Shown here: positions 8,469 through 17,920 of the stretch, piece by piece
How positions within the stretch are numbered: the first letter of the stretch is position 1
Layout of the letters: each line of letters starts with the position of its first letter
Assembly: GCA_030603385.1 (NCBI GenBank)
Contig: JAUVXW010000004.1
Span: 93,088-157,087, forward strand
DNA from: Promethearchaeota archaeon
Lineage (GTDB): Archaea; Asgardarchaeota; Lokiarchaeia; Sigyniarchaeales; SOKP01
Reading direction: 5' to 3'
Length of the DNA stretch: 64,000 nt
Made by a program: the position numbers and the translations under genes
Notes under the pieces: generated by a model
Database searches by the model: none
Told to the model about the DNA's origin: nothing
Seen by the model: the letters and a program-made list of their open reading frames with translations, nothing else

Positions 8469-9407
8469 ATGTCGGAAGAAGATCCGGTAGAAGAATTAGA
8501 AGAGATGGCAAAAAAGGCTAAACCACGAGCTAAAGCAAGAGCAAAACCAACAAAAAAGAAACCTAAAAAAACGACTAAAAAGGAGGTAGCGGCAGGAGCG
8601 GAGCCAAAACCTAAGAAGGCTGTTTATAAAGAAATGAAAGTTAATTTCTGGCGTACAAGACTGCACGATGAAGAACTTGGAATACATCAACAACTCAAAT
8701 ATCAAGCTAAAACTAGGTTTTTCTCCAAAAACTTTGATATCGAAGGAGTAGTAGAAATAAACAAGGAGAAAAAATATATTATTGCTTATAGTAAGGAATC
8801 GTGGGAAGAAAAACCTGAGGCAGAAAAAAGACTAGTCTGTAGAATTTTTACGATAATGGAAGAAAAAGTTACAGGTGCAGGTACCGCTAAAGGTGGGAAC
8901 TATAAGGGAAGTCTTGAACTAAGTATTACCCACTCATTAATCCAGAGCTATGAAATTAAACATCCTGCTCCAGTATTCTTTATGCAAATACCTAGAACAA
9001 TCAATTTAGTTCGAGTAGTTAGAGGTTGGAGATTAGTAGGAACACGATGGACATGGCCATTACTTCCAGAAGAGAAAGATGATAAATTCCAAATAGTTCG
9101 TGCAAAGGGGGTTATTGGACCAGGGAGAAATTACAATATATTCATTGGTGATGTAAAAATTGCACGTGTAGATGGACAAGTTATCCAGAAGAATTTTGAA
9201 ATTGAAGTTTATGATGAACAATATGCGAAAGACAAAACTTTTACTATTTACTTGATTTTATTTGGATGTATGTGTAATTTTATGAAGGAAGCAGAGAAGA
9301 TGGTTAAAAAAATGTATAAAAAAATGAAAAAGACAGCAACCTCAGATTATAAACCGCCAAGATATGAACTAACTTTGTTCAGGAACCCTCGTATGATGAG
9401 ACGTTAG
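8469..9407 (+). CDS. Lys-rich N-terminal tail plus possible tubby/LURP-one-like domain
   Basis: A 312-residue protein of unrecognised family. Residues 1-50 are acidic and then very rich in Lys, Ala and Pro, like a disordered nucleic-acid- or membrane-binding tail. The rest is beta-rich, with the pattern GDVKIARVDGQVI, then FEIEVYDE, then a hydrophobic helix (YLILFGCMCNFM). This vaguely recalls the tubby/LURP-one fold. That link is a weak guess. No signal peptide is seen, so the protein is cytosolic. It is monocistronic and followed by a T-rich tract. Confidence 0.6.
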   Translation: MSEEDPVEELEEMAKKAKPRAKARAKPTKKKPKKTTKKEVAAGAEPKPKKAVYKEMKVNFWRTRLHDEELGIHQQLKYQAKTRFFSKNFDIEGVVEINKEKKYIIAYSKESWEEKPEAEKRLVCRIFTIMEEKVTGAGTAKGGNYKGSLELSITHSLIQSYEIKHPAPVFFMQIPRTINLVRVVRGWRLVGTRWTWPLLPEEKDDKFQIVRAKGVIGPGRNYNIFIGDVKIARVDGQVIQKNFEIEVYDEQYAKDKTFTIYLILFGCMCNFMKEAEKMVKKMYKKMKKTATSDYKPPRYELTLFRNPRMMRR

Positions 9408-9427
9408 AATAAAATTATATAATTTAT

Positions 9428-9475
9428 GAAATCCAGATTTTTTTTTTTAATTTTTTAAATTTTAAGTACGTAAAA
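9428..9475 (+). terminator. T-rich termination tract after the Lys-rich protein gene
   Basis: Runs of T (over ten in a row near 9436-9447, then further T blocks) follow the stop at 9407. Archaeal polymerase commonly ends at such tracts. No hairpin was seen. Confidence 0.4.
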
Positions 9476-9572
9476 CTGAAGAATTTGCCGAAATCTCTTT
9501 TTCTAATAATTTAAAATAAAAAAAGAATTAAAAAAAAATTTTATAAAATACTTCCTTATTCATTAAGATTTG

Positions 9573-10346
9573 TTATTTTATTCCAAGTTTGTCTTTCCAC
9601 TCTCTATAGCCACTAGTTTCTCGTCCTCGATGTATGGGTTTTTGCCCCATCTCTTTCTTATAGATGTCTCTTAGTGTTCGCTCATCAGAATTCTTAATTG
9701 CTTCTTTTTTTATGTTTTCCTCAATTTCGATCTCTTCTTCTATTTCTTTAACGTGGCTTAATACCCAAAACACACCTCTATTCCAGATCATGATTCCAAT
9801 AAAAATGATTCCAATAAAAAGCCAAACAAGTAGTCCTACCCACATAATCCACATTCCAAGTGAGAATTTATCCACCATCCCGCTCCAGACTTCTTTAACA
9901 AGCCCCAAGAATGCTGAGGGAAGAAGTCCTATAACAACACTTATAAGGGTTACATAGAGACCTAAGAGAGCAACGCCTATAAGCATGCGTAGTCCATAGT
10001 AGTCTGTCCATTTGTTTGCAATTAGACGATCTTTAAACATTATCTGGCATAATCGTACCATTCCTCCACGAAAAAGGGTATAGAAGAGAACTAATAAAAA
10101 TAAATTACCTGTGACTGCTCCAGCTATAATAGCTATCTGAAATCCAAGATCAAGGTCTAACCAAACATCCCAAGCACCTTTAGAGAATAAAAAATTAATA
10201 AGAACTCCCCATATACCTAGTACGAGTATTACCGTACCAAGGATAAATCCATAATAAATCAATTTTGCGTAGCGTAGATCCCATGTACTATAAACATCAA
10301 GTGGATTGGGTTCTCTATCCGGAGCTTTTCTTCCTGTACGCGGCAT
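9573..10346 (-). CDS. Four-helix membrane protein of unknown function
   Basis: A 257-residue protein with a short basic/proline N-terminus. It has four hydrophobic blocks, at about residues 28-55, 65-95, 112-150 and 160-197, each long enough to cross the membrane. The C-terminal tail of about 60 residues is charged (KEIEEEIEIEENIKKEAIK) and likely cytosolic. No enzyme motif is visible. It precedes a zinc-ribbon membrane protein gene on the same strand but is separated from it by over 100 bases, so a shared transcript is uncertain. Confidence 0.65.
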   Translation of the reverse strand: MPRTGRKAPDREPNPLDVYSTWDLRYAKLIYYGFILGTVILVLGIWGVLINFLFSKGAWDVWLDLDLGFQIAIIAGAVTGNLFLLVLFYTLFRGGMVRLCQIMFKDRLIANKWTDYYGLRMLIGVALLGLYVTLISVVIGLLPSAFLGLVKEVWSGMVDKFSLGMWIMWVGLLVWLFIGIIFIGIMIWNRGVFWVLSHVKEIEEEIEIEENIKKEAIKNSDERTLRDIYKKEMGQKPIHRGRETSGYREWKDKLGIK

Positions 10347-10458
10347 AATTATTTCATCTTATGATTTTTTTTTTTAAATTTAGATTAAGTTTTAAAAATT
10401 CTATAATTTTATAATTGGTTATTATACTATTTATTTTTACTTAGTAATTATTAAAAAA

Positions 10459-10917
10459 TTACCACTCTATGACAGCTTGACAGAAAGTACATGTTGGAAC
10501 TTTTTCTTCTAGTTCTTCACCACAATATGGGCAGAATATTTTAACTTCTCCTGGTTTCTCCTTTGTTTGTTTTTTTCTTGCGGGTTTTTTCGCAGGTTCT
10601 TCTTCCTCTTCAATCCCTGCTTTGTCGAGTACTCTCTCTTTTGGAGTCATTTCCTCAGGTTTCTTTTTTGGCTTTTCGAATGGTTTATCTGATTTAACTA
10701 TTTTAGTGTTACAATCTGGACAGTATTCTTTAAGTCTAGTAGAGAGATATATTGCTAAAATAATTGCACCAATCCCGATTGTAGCGACTATAACAATAAC
10801 CCAGATAGTTTTCTGCGTTCTTGTTAATGGTTTCCTGCTAGGCTCTTCTACTTCATGTTTGCATATATTACAATAATTATATTTTATTTTCGGTGACATT
10901 TCTACCCAACTTTGCAT
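10459..10917 (-). CDS. Membrane-anchored zinc-ribbon protein
   Basis: A 152-residue protein with a CNIC half-knuckle near the N-terminus, one transmembrane helix (about residues 37-60) and CPDC just after it. A Lys/Glu/Pro-rich linker follows, and then a C-terminal ribbon with CPYC and CTFC. The Cys pairs should bind one or two zinc ions. An internal ATG at codon 7 (MSPKIKYN) is an equally good start. Such zinc-ribbon-plus-helix proteins are frequent in Asgard and other archaeal genomes and mostly uncharacterised. Confidence 0.65.
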   Translation of the reverse strand: MQSWVEMSPKIKYNYCNICKHEVEEPSRKPLTRTQKTIWVIVIVATIGIGAIILAIYLSTRLKEYCPDCNTKIVKSDKPFEKPKKKPEEMTPKERVLDKAGIEEEEEPAKKPARKKQTKEKPGEVKIFCPYCGEELEEKVPTCTFCQAVIEW

Positions 10918-11029
10918 GTTTAATATGTGTTTTTTAATGAAAGATTATTTTAATTAAAAAACGTTTATATTACCTAATAATCAAGTTCTTTTTTTATAAA
11001 TTATTATATTCTTTTTATATGATCTAAAG

Positions 11030-12343
11030 TTGCGTGAGAATTCATTTTATATTGAAACTTATGGCTGTGCTTCAAATAAAGCAGATTCTTATATTATTTC
11101 AACAATTTTATCAAATTCAGGTTATGTTCAAGCAAAATTAGAAGATGCTCAATTTCTAATTATTAATACGTGTGGGGTCAAGGAACAGACTGAAAACAAG
11201 ATAAAGGACCGATTGAAAAAGTTACATGAATTATATCGCAATAAATCTAATATTTATGTCATTATTGCTGGTTGTTTACCTCACATCACACCTGAATATA
11301 TTAATGTTATTAAAAAGATTATCCCCTCATTTTCAGCTATTATAGATTTAGATAATTTTAAAGAACTTCCAGAAATATTCGATGAAATTAAACTTGGTAA
11401 TAAAAATCGAATTTACAAATCAGAAAGATCAATTGATAAGGCAGAAATTTTAATAAATCATTCAATTGGAAAAATCACAGGAATAATACCAATTTCAGAA
11501 GGCTGTCTCGGTTCTTGCACTTATTGTTGTGTTAAGCATGTCAGAGGAAAATTATATTGCTACAATCCTAAAAATATTGTTCAAAATGTCAAATATCAAT
11601 TAGAACAAGGGATTAAACAGATTTATTTAACTTCCCAAGATTGTAGTATTTATCAATATCAAGGGGCTCAATTATCGAGTTTAATAAAAGATATTATTAA
11701 TTTAGATTTTAAATTTTATTTAAGAATTGGAATGATTAATCCAAGCTTTTTAATTAATAATACAGAACAATTAATCTCAATTTTCAAACAACCAAAAGTA
11801 TATCAATTTCTACATATACCTATTCAATCTGGGAGTAATAAGATTCTTAAAGAGATGCAAAGAAAATATCTAATTTCTGATATCCTAGATAATCTTGAAC
11901 TTTTAAGAAATGAATTTCCTCATCTTACAATTTCCACAGATATCATATGTGGTTTTCCTGGTGAAACGGAATACGATTTCTATAGAACTATAAATTTTAT
12001 TAAGTGGTTAAAGCCTGATATTCTAAATATTTCAAAATTTACTCCTAGACCTGGCACAAAAGCAAAAAACATGAAGCAGCTAGACAGTAAATTAATAAAA
12101 AAAAGGTCAATAAGGTTATCGAACGTTTTTCGGAACAGTTTAAAGCATATCAACGATAATTGGAAAGACTGGGAAGGTGAGGTTCTTCTATTACACGAAG
12201 GATCTGAGAAATCCCAAGCTTTTGGGAGAAATTTTGCTTATAAAAATGTATTTATCGATAATTATAAAGGCAAATTCGGTAAATTTGTTAACGTCAAAAT
12301 AGAACGCGTTGAAGGTTTCAATTTGTTTGGAAAAATTATTTAA
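11030..12343 (+). CDS. tRNA t6A37 methylthiotransferase (CDKAL1/MtaB-like)
   Basis: A radical-SAM enzyme of 437 residues that adds a methylthio group to t6A at position 37 of tRNAs. The N-terminal UPF0004 domain has Cys in ETYGC, NTCGVKEQTE and AGCLPH, for the auxiliary 4Fe-4S cluster. The radical-SAM loop GCLGSCTYCCVKHVRG starts near residue 157. A TRAM-like C-terminus starts near residue 375. The order of domains matches the archaeal/eukaryotic CDKAL1 branch of the MiaB family. The start is TTG at 11030; an in-frame stop lies close upstream and no ATG precedes the conserved FYIETYGC. Confidence 0.88.
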   Translation: MRENSFYIETYGCASNKADSYIISTILSNSGYVQAKLEDAQFLIINTCGVKEQTENKIKDRLKKLHELYRNKSNIYVIIAGCLPHITPEYINVIKKIIPSFSAIIDLDNFKELPEIFDEIKLGNKNRIYKSERSIDKAEILINHSIGKITGIIPISEGCLGSCTYCCVKHVRGKLYCYNPKNIVQNVKYQLEQGIKQIYLTSQDCSIYQYQGAQLSSLIKDIINLDFKFYLRIGMINPSFLINNTEQLISIFKQPKVYQFLHIPIQSGSNKILKEMQRKYLISDILDNLELLRNEFPHLTISTDIICGFPGETEYDFYRTINFIKWLKPDILNISKFTPRPGTKAKNMKQLDSKLIKKRSIRLSNVFRNSLKHINDNWKDWEGEVLLLHEGSEKSQAFGRNFAYKNVFIDNYKGKFGKFVNVKIERVEGFNLFGKII

Positions 12344-12355
12344 TAAAAAAAAAGA

Positions 12356-12553
12356 TTATTTTTTAAATCTATCTACAAGTAATTCTCCATTCGCTCCGAC
12401 ATTTTCAGGGGTATTTTCGCGGATAATAATTGAAATATGAGGAAAATCTTCAGGGTATCCGTAAATTTCTTTAAATATTTTAGTAAATTGCTTAACTAGT
12501 TTTCTTTTAGTTTCTACATCTCGGGGTGGTCCTTCAATCATAATAATTGGTAT
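12356..12553 (-). CDS. 4-oxalocrotonate tautomerase family protein, probable ATA start
   Basis: The family is recognised from EGPPRDVETKRKLVKQF and from the tail VGANGELL followed by a basic end, about 62 residues long. Members use Pro at position 1, after Met removal, as the catalytic base. The first ATG (12541) would begin at MIEGPP and remove that Pro. Extending the frame by four codons gives ATA-CCA-ATT-ATT, that is (M)-Pro-Ile-Ile, as in the family. A strong Shine-Dalgarno GAGGTGA (12567-12561) sits seven bases before the ATA, and an in-frame stop lies just upstream. I therefore place the start at ATA 12553-12551. Substrate unknown. Confidence 0.75.
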   Translation of the reverse strand: MPIIMIEGPPRDVETKRKLVKQFTKIFKEIYGYPEDFPHISIIIRENTPENVGANGELLVDRFKK

Positions 12554-12560
12554 TTTTTTC

Positions 12561-12567
12561 TCACCTC
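12561..12567 (-). promoter_or_regulatory. Shine-Dalgarno sequence for the tautomerase ATA start
   Basis: GAGGTGA on the minus strand, seven bases before the ATA at 12553. It would be 19 bases from the first ATG, too far for normal use, so it decides the start. Confidence 0.7.
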
Positions 12568-12675
12568 ATGATTAATAATGATGTTTTTTATATGAAAATA
12601 TTTATTCTTACTAACCCAAGTAAACTTCCTATTACTAACAATAGATTTAAATGTTATTCGTCTATAATCAAAAAT

Positions 12676-12996
12676 ATGCCATTCAAAGTTTTATTTATTG
12701 CACATGCACCTGATGCAGATTATAAAAAACATAGAAGTGTAATTGATACTGGAATGTATAAATTGTATTCTATAGTTGTTAAAAACCAAGAAGAGGCAGT
12801 ACAAGTATCCAAAGATTATTTGCAAAACGAATCAATAGAAGCTATATTATTGTGTCCTGGATTCAAACATGGTGATGTAGCTGAAATCTTTGAAGCTGTA
12901 GAAGGTAAAGCCAGTGTAAATGTAGCAAGAGGAGATGGCCCAAGTAGCAAGATTTCTGCGGAAGCTAGAAAAAGAGCAGGGTATTTTCGTTCATAA
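12676..12996 (+). CDS. DUF6506-like small protein
   Basis: 106 residues from the ATG at 12676. The start was chosen because MPFKVLFIAHAPDADYKKHR begins the conserved part, whereas the 43 upstream in-frame residues overlap the divergent tautomerase start and look non-coding. The sequence alternates strand and helix, with ILLCPGFKHGDVAEIFEAV in the middle and a basic end. I associate it with the DUF6506 family from the CPGF pattern, with moderate certainty. Function unknown. Confidence 0.65.
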   Translation: MPFKVLFIAHAPDADYKKHRSVIDTGMYKLYSIVVKNQEEAVQVSKDYLQNESIEAILLCPGFKHGDVAEIFEAVEGKASVNVARGDGPSSKISAEARKRAGYFRS

Positions 12997-13043
12997 TTAA
13001 ATCTTACATAATCAACAAGATAAAATAACTAATTATTTTTCAG

Positions 13044-13952
13044 TTAATCCCTTCCTAATTTAAAAGCTTCTAATGCTTTTTTAGCTATATTATCACCCCA
13101 TTCTTGTACAAAATGTCCTGCGTCTTTGATTTCCATCGGTTTGGGGCATCTTGGTATCATTCCTCTTAAAATCTCCATCATGGGTAGTCCAAGTACGGGA
13201 TCTTGCATTCCGACAGCCATAAAAGATTCTCCATTCCATTTATCTTGGAACCAATCACGAGCTCTTCTTGATATTTCAGCACCTGGAGCATCATAACTAG
13301 TTGGAACTAATTGAGGAAATCTTCTAACGCCTGCTTTATACTTAATATCAAGAAAAGGTGCATCATAAGCAACAATATCATCTTGAATTAAAATTGGTGT
13401 TGATCTTAGCATCAAGCTTCCAACATTCATATCAGGAGTTTGACTTACCCAATCTCGAAAGCCTCTAAATCCTTGAGAGATCTCAAAGTCTCCTGTCCCT
13501 AATATCGTGTTCATTATTAGTAATTGTTTGAATTTAGTGGGGAATGTGAGAGGTAATGTAAGACCTAGAATTCCTCCCCAATCTTGACAGACAAGTGTTA
13601 TATTATTTAAATCTAATTCGCTTATAAATTCGATTAGGGAATTCCTATGGAAATCAAAAGTATAAATAGCATCCTCAACAGGTTTATCAGATCTCCCAAA
13701 TCCAAAATAATCAGGAGCCACAACTCGATAGCCTGCATTTAAAAAAATAGGTGCCATCTTACGGTATAGATATGCCCACGTTGGTTGCCCATGAAGGCAC
13801 AAAAATACTTCATTAGAACTTTTTGGACCTTCATCAATGTAATGCATTCTCAAATCTTCAAATCCTTTAAGATTATCAATGTAATGGGGTTTATAAGGGA
13901 AGTTAGGAAGATTCTTAAATCTTTCATCAGGTGTTCTTACAAAATCAATCAT
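13044..13952 (-). CDS. Haloalkane-dehalogenase-like alpha/beta hydrolase
   Basis: 302 residues in the alpha/beta-hydrolase fold with the layout of subfamily I haloalkane dehalogenases. HGQPTW supplies the oxyanion/halide region, PDYFGFGRSDKP follows, VCQDWGG contains the nucleophile Asp, and GHFVQEWG near the C-terminus contains the catalytic His. An Asp nucleophile rather than Ser favours dehalogenase (or related epoxide hydrolase) chemistry. True substrate is unknown, and halide release by archaeal members is mostly untested. No signal peptide, so cytosolic. Monocistronic. Confidence 0.85.
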   Translation of the reverse strand: MIDFVRTPDERFKNLPNFPYKPHYIDNLKGFEDLRMHYIDEGPKSSNEVFLCLHGQPTWAYLYRKMAPIFLNAGYRVVAPDYFGFGRSDKPVEDAIYTFDFHRNSLIEFISELDLNNITLVCQDWGGILGLTLPLTFPTKFKQLLIMNTILGTGDFEISQGFRGFRDWVSQTPDMNVGSLMLRSTPILIQDDIVAYDAPFLDIKYKAGVRRFPQLVPTSYDAPGAEISRRARDWFQDKWNGESFMAVGMQDPVLGLPMMEILRGMIPRCPKPMEIKDAGHFVQEWGDNIAKKALEAFKLGRD

Positions 13953-14056
13953 CTAAAACCAACTCCTTATTATATTTTATGTATCTTATAATTTGAAATA
14001 CGTTAGAATATTAATTGATATATTCTAATATTAATCTTTTCAAGAGATATCAAGAA

Positions 14057-15238
14057 ATGACTAAAAAATTATATTGGGAATCTCCCTATGAAACTAAGTT
14101 TACAGCAAAAGTAATATCAATTAAAGAGTCTGGTTTTGTACTTGATAAAACCTTGTTTTATCCAGAAAGTGGTAATCAGGTAAGCGATCATGGTAATTTG
14201 AAAATTAAAAAGTTTAGATTTAAGATTGATGAAGTAACAAAACAAGGAGATGATATTATGCATCATATTACTGTCCCCTATAAAGACAAAATCAACATTG
14301 GAGATAAAGTGGAGGGTGAAATAGATTGGGAATATCGATATGGTTTGATGAAAGCTCACTCATCTCAGCACGTATTTTCAGCGGTTCTAAAAAATACAAA
14401 TGATATTGATACAATGCGTGCAAATCTTAATCATGAAGAAGTATTCCTTCAAACGTCTCAAAATTTAGATTATGAACAATTAAAAGAAATATTATATAAA
14501 GTAAATAACATTTGCACTTCAAAAAACTATAAAATAAGCGCAGAGATTATTCCTCTTATCAAGGCTCAAGAAATAGCTAATAAGATAAGAAGTCAAATTC
14601 CGAAAGAACCTCAAGTTCGCTTAATGGAGATTGAGAATCTAGATCTAGTGTGTTGTGGAGGAACTCATGTTCAAAATACGACAGAAATAGGCTGTCTATT
14701 CATCTATGATTTTAAAAAAGGGAATGAGATTAGATATTATGTAGGAAACAAAGCAACCCTGAATAGTTCAAATATTAATGTTAACCTGATTAATTTAGCT
14801 AATAGTTTAAACATACCCATTTTAAAAATACGAGAGATCGTCAAAAAACGTTTGGAACTCCTTGAAGATATTCAAAATCAACAGAAAGATTTATCCTATA
14901 AGTTCTTGGATGCTATTTCAAAAACACCTTATAAAGTAATTAATAATACATCTTTGTTTTATCTTGAGTTTGATATTGATATAAAAATTCTAAATAAATC
15001 CATAAGTATCTTTCCTCAAAATTCTCTTATTATTGTATTGATGGGAAATAATAGGTTAAGATTACTTTCCTTGAATGAAAGTATAGATGCAAATAAGATT
15101 TTACAAAATATAATTCAGAAATATGATGGTAAAGGAGGGGGAAATTCTAAATCTGCCCAGGCTGTTATAGGAAAAATGCCTGAAGATCTCTTATTTGAGA
15201 TAGAACAATTAATCAATAAAGAATTAGTAGTAAAATAA
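14057..15238 (+). CDS. alaX: Alanyl-tRNA editing protein AlaX (long form)
   Basis: Hydrolyses Ser (or Gly) wrongly loaded on tRNA-Ala. The zinc site is complete: HSSQH (H-x3-H) near residue 102 and CCGGTH (C-x3-H) further on, as in the AlaRS editing domain. The C-terminal third ends with GKGGGNSKSAQAVIG, the DHHA1 glycine-rich motif of the long AlaX form. I start at ATG 14057 (MTKKLYWESPYETKF) because homology of the editing barrel begins there. An upstream in-frame ATG at 14015 would add 14 residues. No aminoacylation domain is present. Confidence 0.88.
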   Translation: MTKKLYWESPYETKFTAKVISIKESGFVLDKTLFYPESGNQVSDHGNLKIKKFRFKIDEVTKQGDDIMHHITVPYKDKINIGDKVEGEIDWEYRYGLMKAHSSQHVFSAVLKNTNDIDTMRANLNHEEVFLQTSQNLDYEQLKEILYKVNNICTSKNYKISAEIIPLIKAQEIANKIRSQIPKEPQVRLMEIENLDLVCCGGTHVQNTTEIGCLFIYDFKKGNEIRYYVGNKATLNSSNINVNLINLANSLNIPILKIREIVKKRLELLEDIQNQQKDLSYKFLDAISKTPYKVINNTSLFYLEFDIDIKILNKSISIFPQNSLIIVLMGNNRLRLLSLNESIDANKILQNIIQKYDGKGGGNSKSAQAVIGKMPEDLLFEIEQLINKELVVK

Positions 15239-15248
15239 AAAGTAAGGA

Positions 15249-16136
15249 TTATTTTAACCCGTGCTTCTCTAAAAAGGCTGTTAACCTGATACGATGGAAT
15301 TTTAATCCTAAATCATCCGGATTTTCACCAAAAGCAAGGGCTAATAATTCAGTTATATATAACACAGGTAAACCAAAAGTCTTGTTATCTATTTTTTCTG
15401 CTTTTTTCTGGTTACTATCAAATTGTTGATAACACGCAGGACAATTTACAATCATAACTTCTGCGCCAGCATTCATAGCACTCGTTAATTTATTTGATAA
15501 TATTTGCATAGCGGGTTCTTCTTCCGTATTGCCAACGCCAGTACCGCAGCATAGCATTTCTTCTTCATAATCAACTGGAATCGCACCTGCTGCCGCCACA
15601 ATTTCTCTCAATTTAACAGGTTTCATAGGATCATCGGTTTGTACTTTTTCGGAAGGTCTATTATAATGACAACCTGTATGGCACGCAACCTTTAGACCAG
15701 ATAAATCTTTTTTAACAAATTCTTTAATTTTTTCTGCTCCAAGTTCATGTAAAACTTCTACAAAATGCTTCACATTGATTGTACCTTTAAATTCTCTTCC
15801 GACGGTTTTTAATAATTTATTTATTTTCTCTTTTTCATGATCATCATGTTTTAATTCTTCATTAACAAGTTTAAGAGTTTGAAAACATCCATTACATAAA
15901 GAGATAATATTCTTTCCTTCTTCTTCGGCAATGGTTAGGTTTCTTGCACCCATCGCTAACCAGCTAAGATGATCAGTGCTATTGAAACCAACTGGATCTG
16001 GACAACATGCAAATGCAGCATCAGAAGTGTTAATTCCTAATTTATCAAAAACTTTTCTTGCAGATGCCTCAATAAACGGAATTCGATTACCAATGACGCA
16101 TCCTTGAAACATCTTGTATTCTTCAGCTTTAGCCAT
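15249..16136 (-). CDS. hdrB: HdrB-like heterodisulfide reductase subunit (orphan copy)
   Basis: 295 residues with two CCG-type cysteine domains. The first has CCPDPVGFN and CNGCFQTL. The second has HTGCHYNRP, EEMLCCGTGVGN and NCPACYQQ. In HdrB these bind the unusual non-cubane 4Fe-4S clusters that split disulfides. The gene is alone: no HdrA or HdrC sits beside it. A second HdrB lies at 43005-43967 next to HdrA. In non-methanogens such proteins pass electrons between ferredoxin, thiols and other carriers, and the real disulfide substrate is unknown. Confidence 0.85.
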   Translation of the reverse strand: MAKAEEYKMFQGCVIGNRIPFIEASARKVFDKLGINTSDAAFACCPDPVGFNSTDHLSWLAMGARNLTIAEEEGKNIISLCNGCFQTLKLVNEELKHDDHEKEKINKLLKTVGREFKGTINVKHFVEVLHELGAEKIKEFVKKDLSGLKVACHTGCHYNRPSEKVQTDDPMKPVKLREIVAAAGAIPVDYEEEMLCCGTGVGNTEEEPAMQILSNKLTSAMNAGAEVMIVNCPACYQQFDSNQKKAEKIDNKTFGLPVLYITELLALAFGENPDDLGLKFHRIRLTAFLEKHGLK

Positions 16137-16302
16137 AATATTTACACTTTTTTAGAGTTAATTTTAGTAAATTAGTGTTTGTATTACTTAATATTTAGAT
16201 CTATTAAGAATTAATTAAAAAATTTGTTAAATAATTCAATAAGTTCTATATTACACACAAGAATAAAATAAATATAGAAAAAAATAGAAAAAATTTTGTC
16301 GT

Positions 16303-16734
16303 TTAATCTTTCTTTAACTTAATTCGTGCAAGTATTGTAAGAAATATACCCAAGAAACCATAACTACCGTGGACTATTCCTGAAACGATTCCTTCTACCT
16401 CTTCGACTATTGATCCCTCAAATATACCTGAAATAAAAAAGATTATCAGACTAATTAAACCCATACCAGCACCTAGACTAATTAGGAATTTTCCCAATCT
16501 ATAATGATCCATCGCAACAATAAGAGCTCCTGTGATAATAGATATTCCTCCTCCCATTGCTACATATCCTAAGACCTGTATAACAAGGGATACAATCTTA
16601 GCTACATCTTCTCCAACATCAGCCTCAATTAAATCAAAAAGTGTTTCGAAAAATGCAATACTCCCCACAACGGAACTAATAATCATTAAAATTCCGCCGA
16701 TTATACATAGTAGAATCCATTTTTTGTTTTCCAT
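16303..16734 (-). CDS. Four-helix small membrane protein
   Basis: 143 residues, nearly all hydrophobic, with four likely membrane helices (about residues 6-28, 45-72, 80-103 and 115-138). It is a paralogue of the N-terminal part of the protein at 17921-18544. Both open with a basic tip and a very similar first helix (IIGGILMIISS versus IIGGILMILSS) and share the same helix spacing. This copy lacks the C-terminal zinc ribbon. No functional motif is seen. Confidence 0.65.
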   Translation of the reverse strand: MENKKWILLCIIGGILMIISSVVGSIAFFETLFDLIEADVGEDVAKIVSLVIQVLGYVAMGGGISIITGALIVAMDHYRLGKFLISLGAGMGLISLIIFFISGIFEGSIVEEVEGIVSGIVHGSYGFLGIFLTILARIKLKKD

Positions 16735-16860
16735 TATTTTTTAAACCTCTTAGATTTAGATTTATGTAATTTTAATTGTATGATTAAAATTTAAAAGCTT
16801 TTTCTATAATTTAAAAGTCTTAAAAAAATAGCTTTTTCTAAGATATAAAACGTGGGAAAA

Positions 16861-17676
16861 TTAGGTTTCAATTCTTTCCGGATGAGTATATATATTCATT
16901 CTAGCTCCACGTGCAAAACCTATTAATGTGATTCCATAAGCAAAAGCTAATCTAATACCCGATTCTATTGCCGCTGAGAATGAGGCTACAATAGGAATTT
17001 TGGCCTGTATCGCTTTTAAAACTGAATCACTTGTTAATCGACCGGTTGATGTTAAAAAAACGTTTTCAAAGCTATGCTTTTTCAGCAGCATTTCACCAAT
17101 TACTTTATCAATTGCGTTATGCCTACCAATATCTTCTTTTACAGCTAGTAAATTTCCTTCATTATCAAAAATAGCAGCACCGTGACATCCACCTGTTTCT
17201 CTATATAAAGGAGTAGCTAGTTGCATCTTTTTAATAGCAGAAAAAATTACATCTGAATTAATTTTTATTGATCCCTTAGACTTCAATTCTTCTTTAACAT
17301 TAGCACTGTCTAAACTGTTTTTAATTACTTTCCGCCAAGGTGAGGGAATACCACAGGTTGTATCAACAACTCTGCTTACTGGATTCATATCAATATCTTC
17401 AATTTTAAAGTCTACCGTATTTTGTAATTCGATAAAAATATTATTTTCTAATTCTGCTATTTTTATTTCTTTAACGTCATTAACGGAATTTATAATCCCT
17501 ACAGAAAATAAAAATCCAAATGCTAATTCTTTAAGGTCCTTAGGTAAACAGATGATATTTACCAGTGGTTCTGAATCAATAAATATATCAACAGGGCTTT
17601 CGATAAGAACGATATCTTGTAGATCTTCTTTTTCTTTTTTTTTAATTCTAGTGATATTTACTTTCCGCTTGAACAA
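16861..17676 (-). CDS. fdhD: FdhD sulfurtransferase for formate dehydrogenase-type enzymes
   Basis: FdhD moves sulfur to the molybdenum/tungsten cofactor of formate dehydrogenases. The active-site Cys is in TTCGIPSPWR. The second Cys found in the E. coli CxxC is replaced by Pro here, while the first is the essential one. TGGCHGAAIF, VKEDIGRHNAIDKVIG and the C-terminal GFARGARMNIYTHPERI match the family well. The start is TTG at 17676, as no ATG precedes the conserved region. The fwd operon, which encodes a related Mo/W enzyme, begins less than 2 kb away, but FdhD may serve a formate dehydrogenase outside this window. Confidence 0.9.
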   Translation of the reverse strand: MFKRKVNITRIKKKEKEDLQDIVLIESPVDIFIDSEPLVNIICLPKDLKELAFGFLFSVGIINSVNDVKEIKIAELENNIFIELQNTVDFKIEDIDMNPVSRVVDTTCGIPSPWRKVIKNSLDSANVKEELKSKGSIKINSDVIFSAIKKMQLATPLYRETGGCHGAAIFDNEGNLLAVKEDIGRHNAIDKVIGEMLLKKHSFENVFLTSTGRLTSDSVLKAIQAKIPIVASFSAAIESGIRLAFAYGITLIGFARGARMNIYTHPERIET

Positions 17677-17920
17677 AGTTTCGACCTATATCTAATTCTC
17701 TAAATTATTTTATAAACAGTAATCTAAAATAGTTATTGAAACATAAATTTTAAAAAAATCTTTTATCCATTATAAATTTGTAAAGTAAAATTGAATTAAA
17801 AAAAAAGTCATTTAATTTTGGCTTCTTTTGTGAGATTTCTTTCTCTTTTCAACAAGAATAATTGTTAATATTAACTATAAATATGGGAAGCAGTTAAAAA
17901 TAGAAAGTTAAACACTTTTA

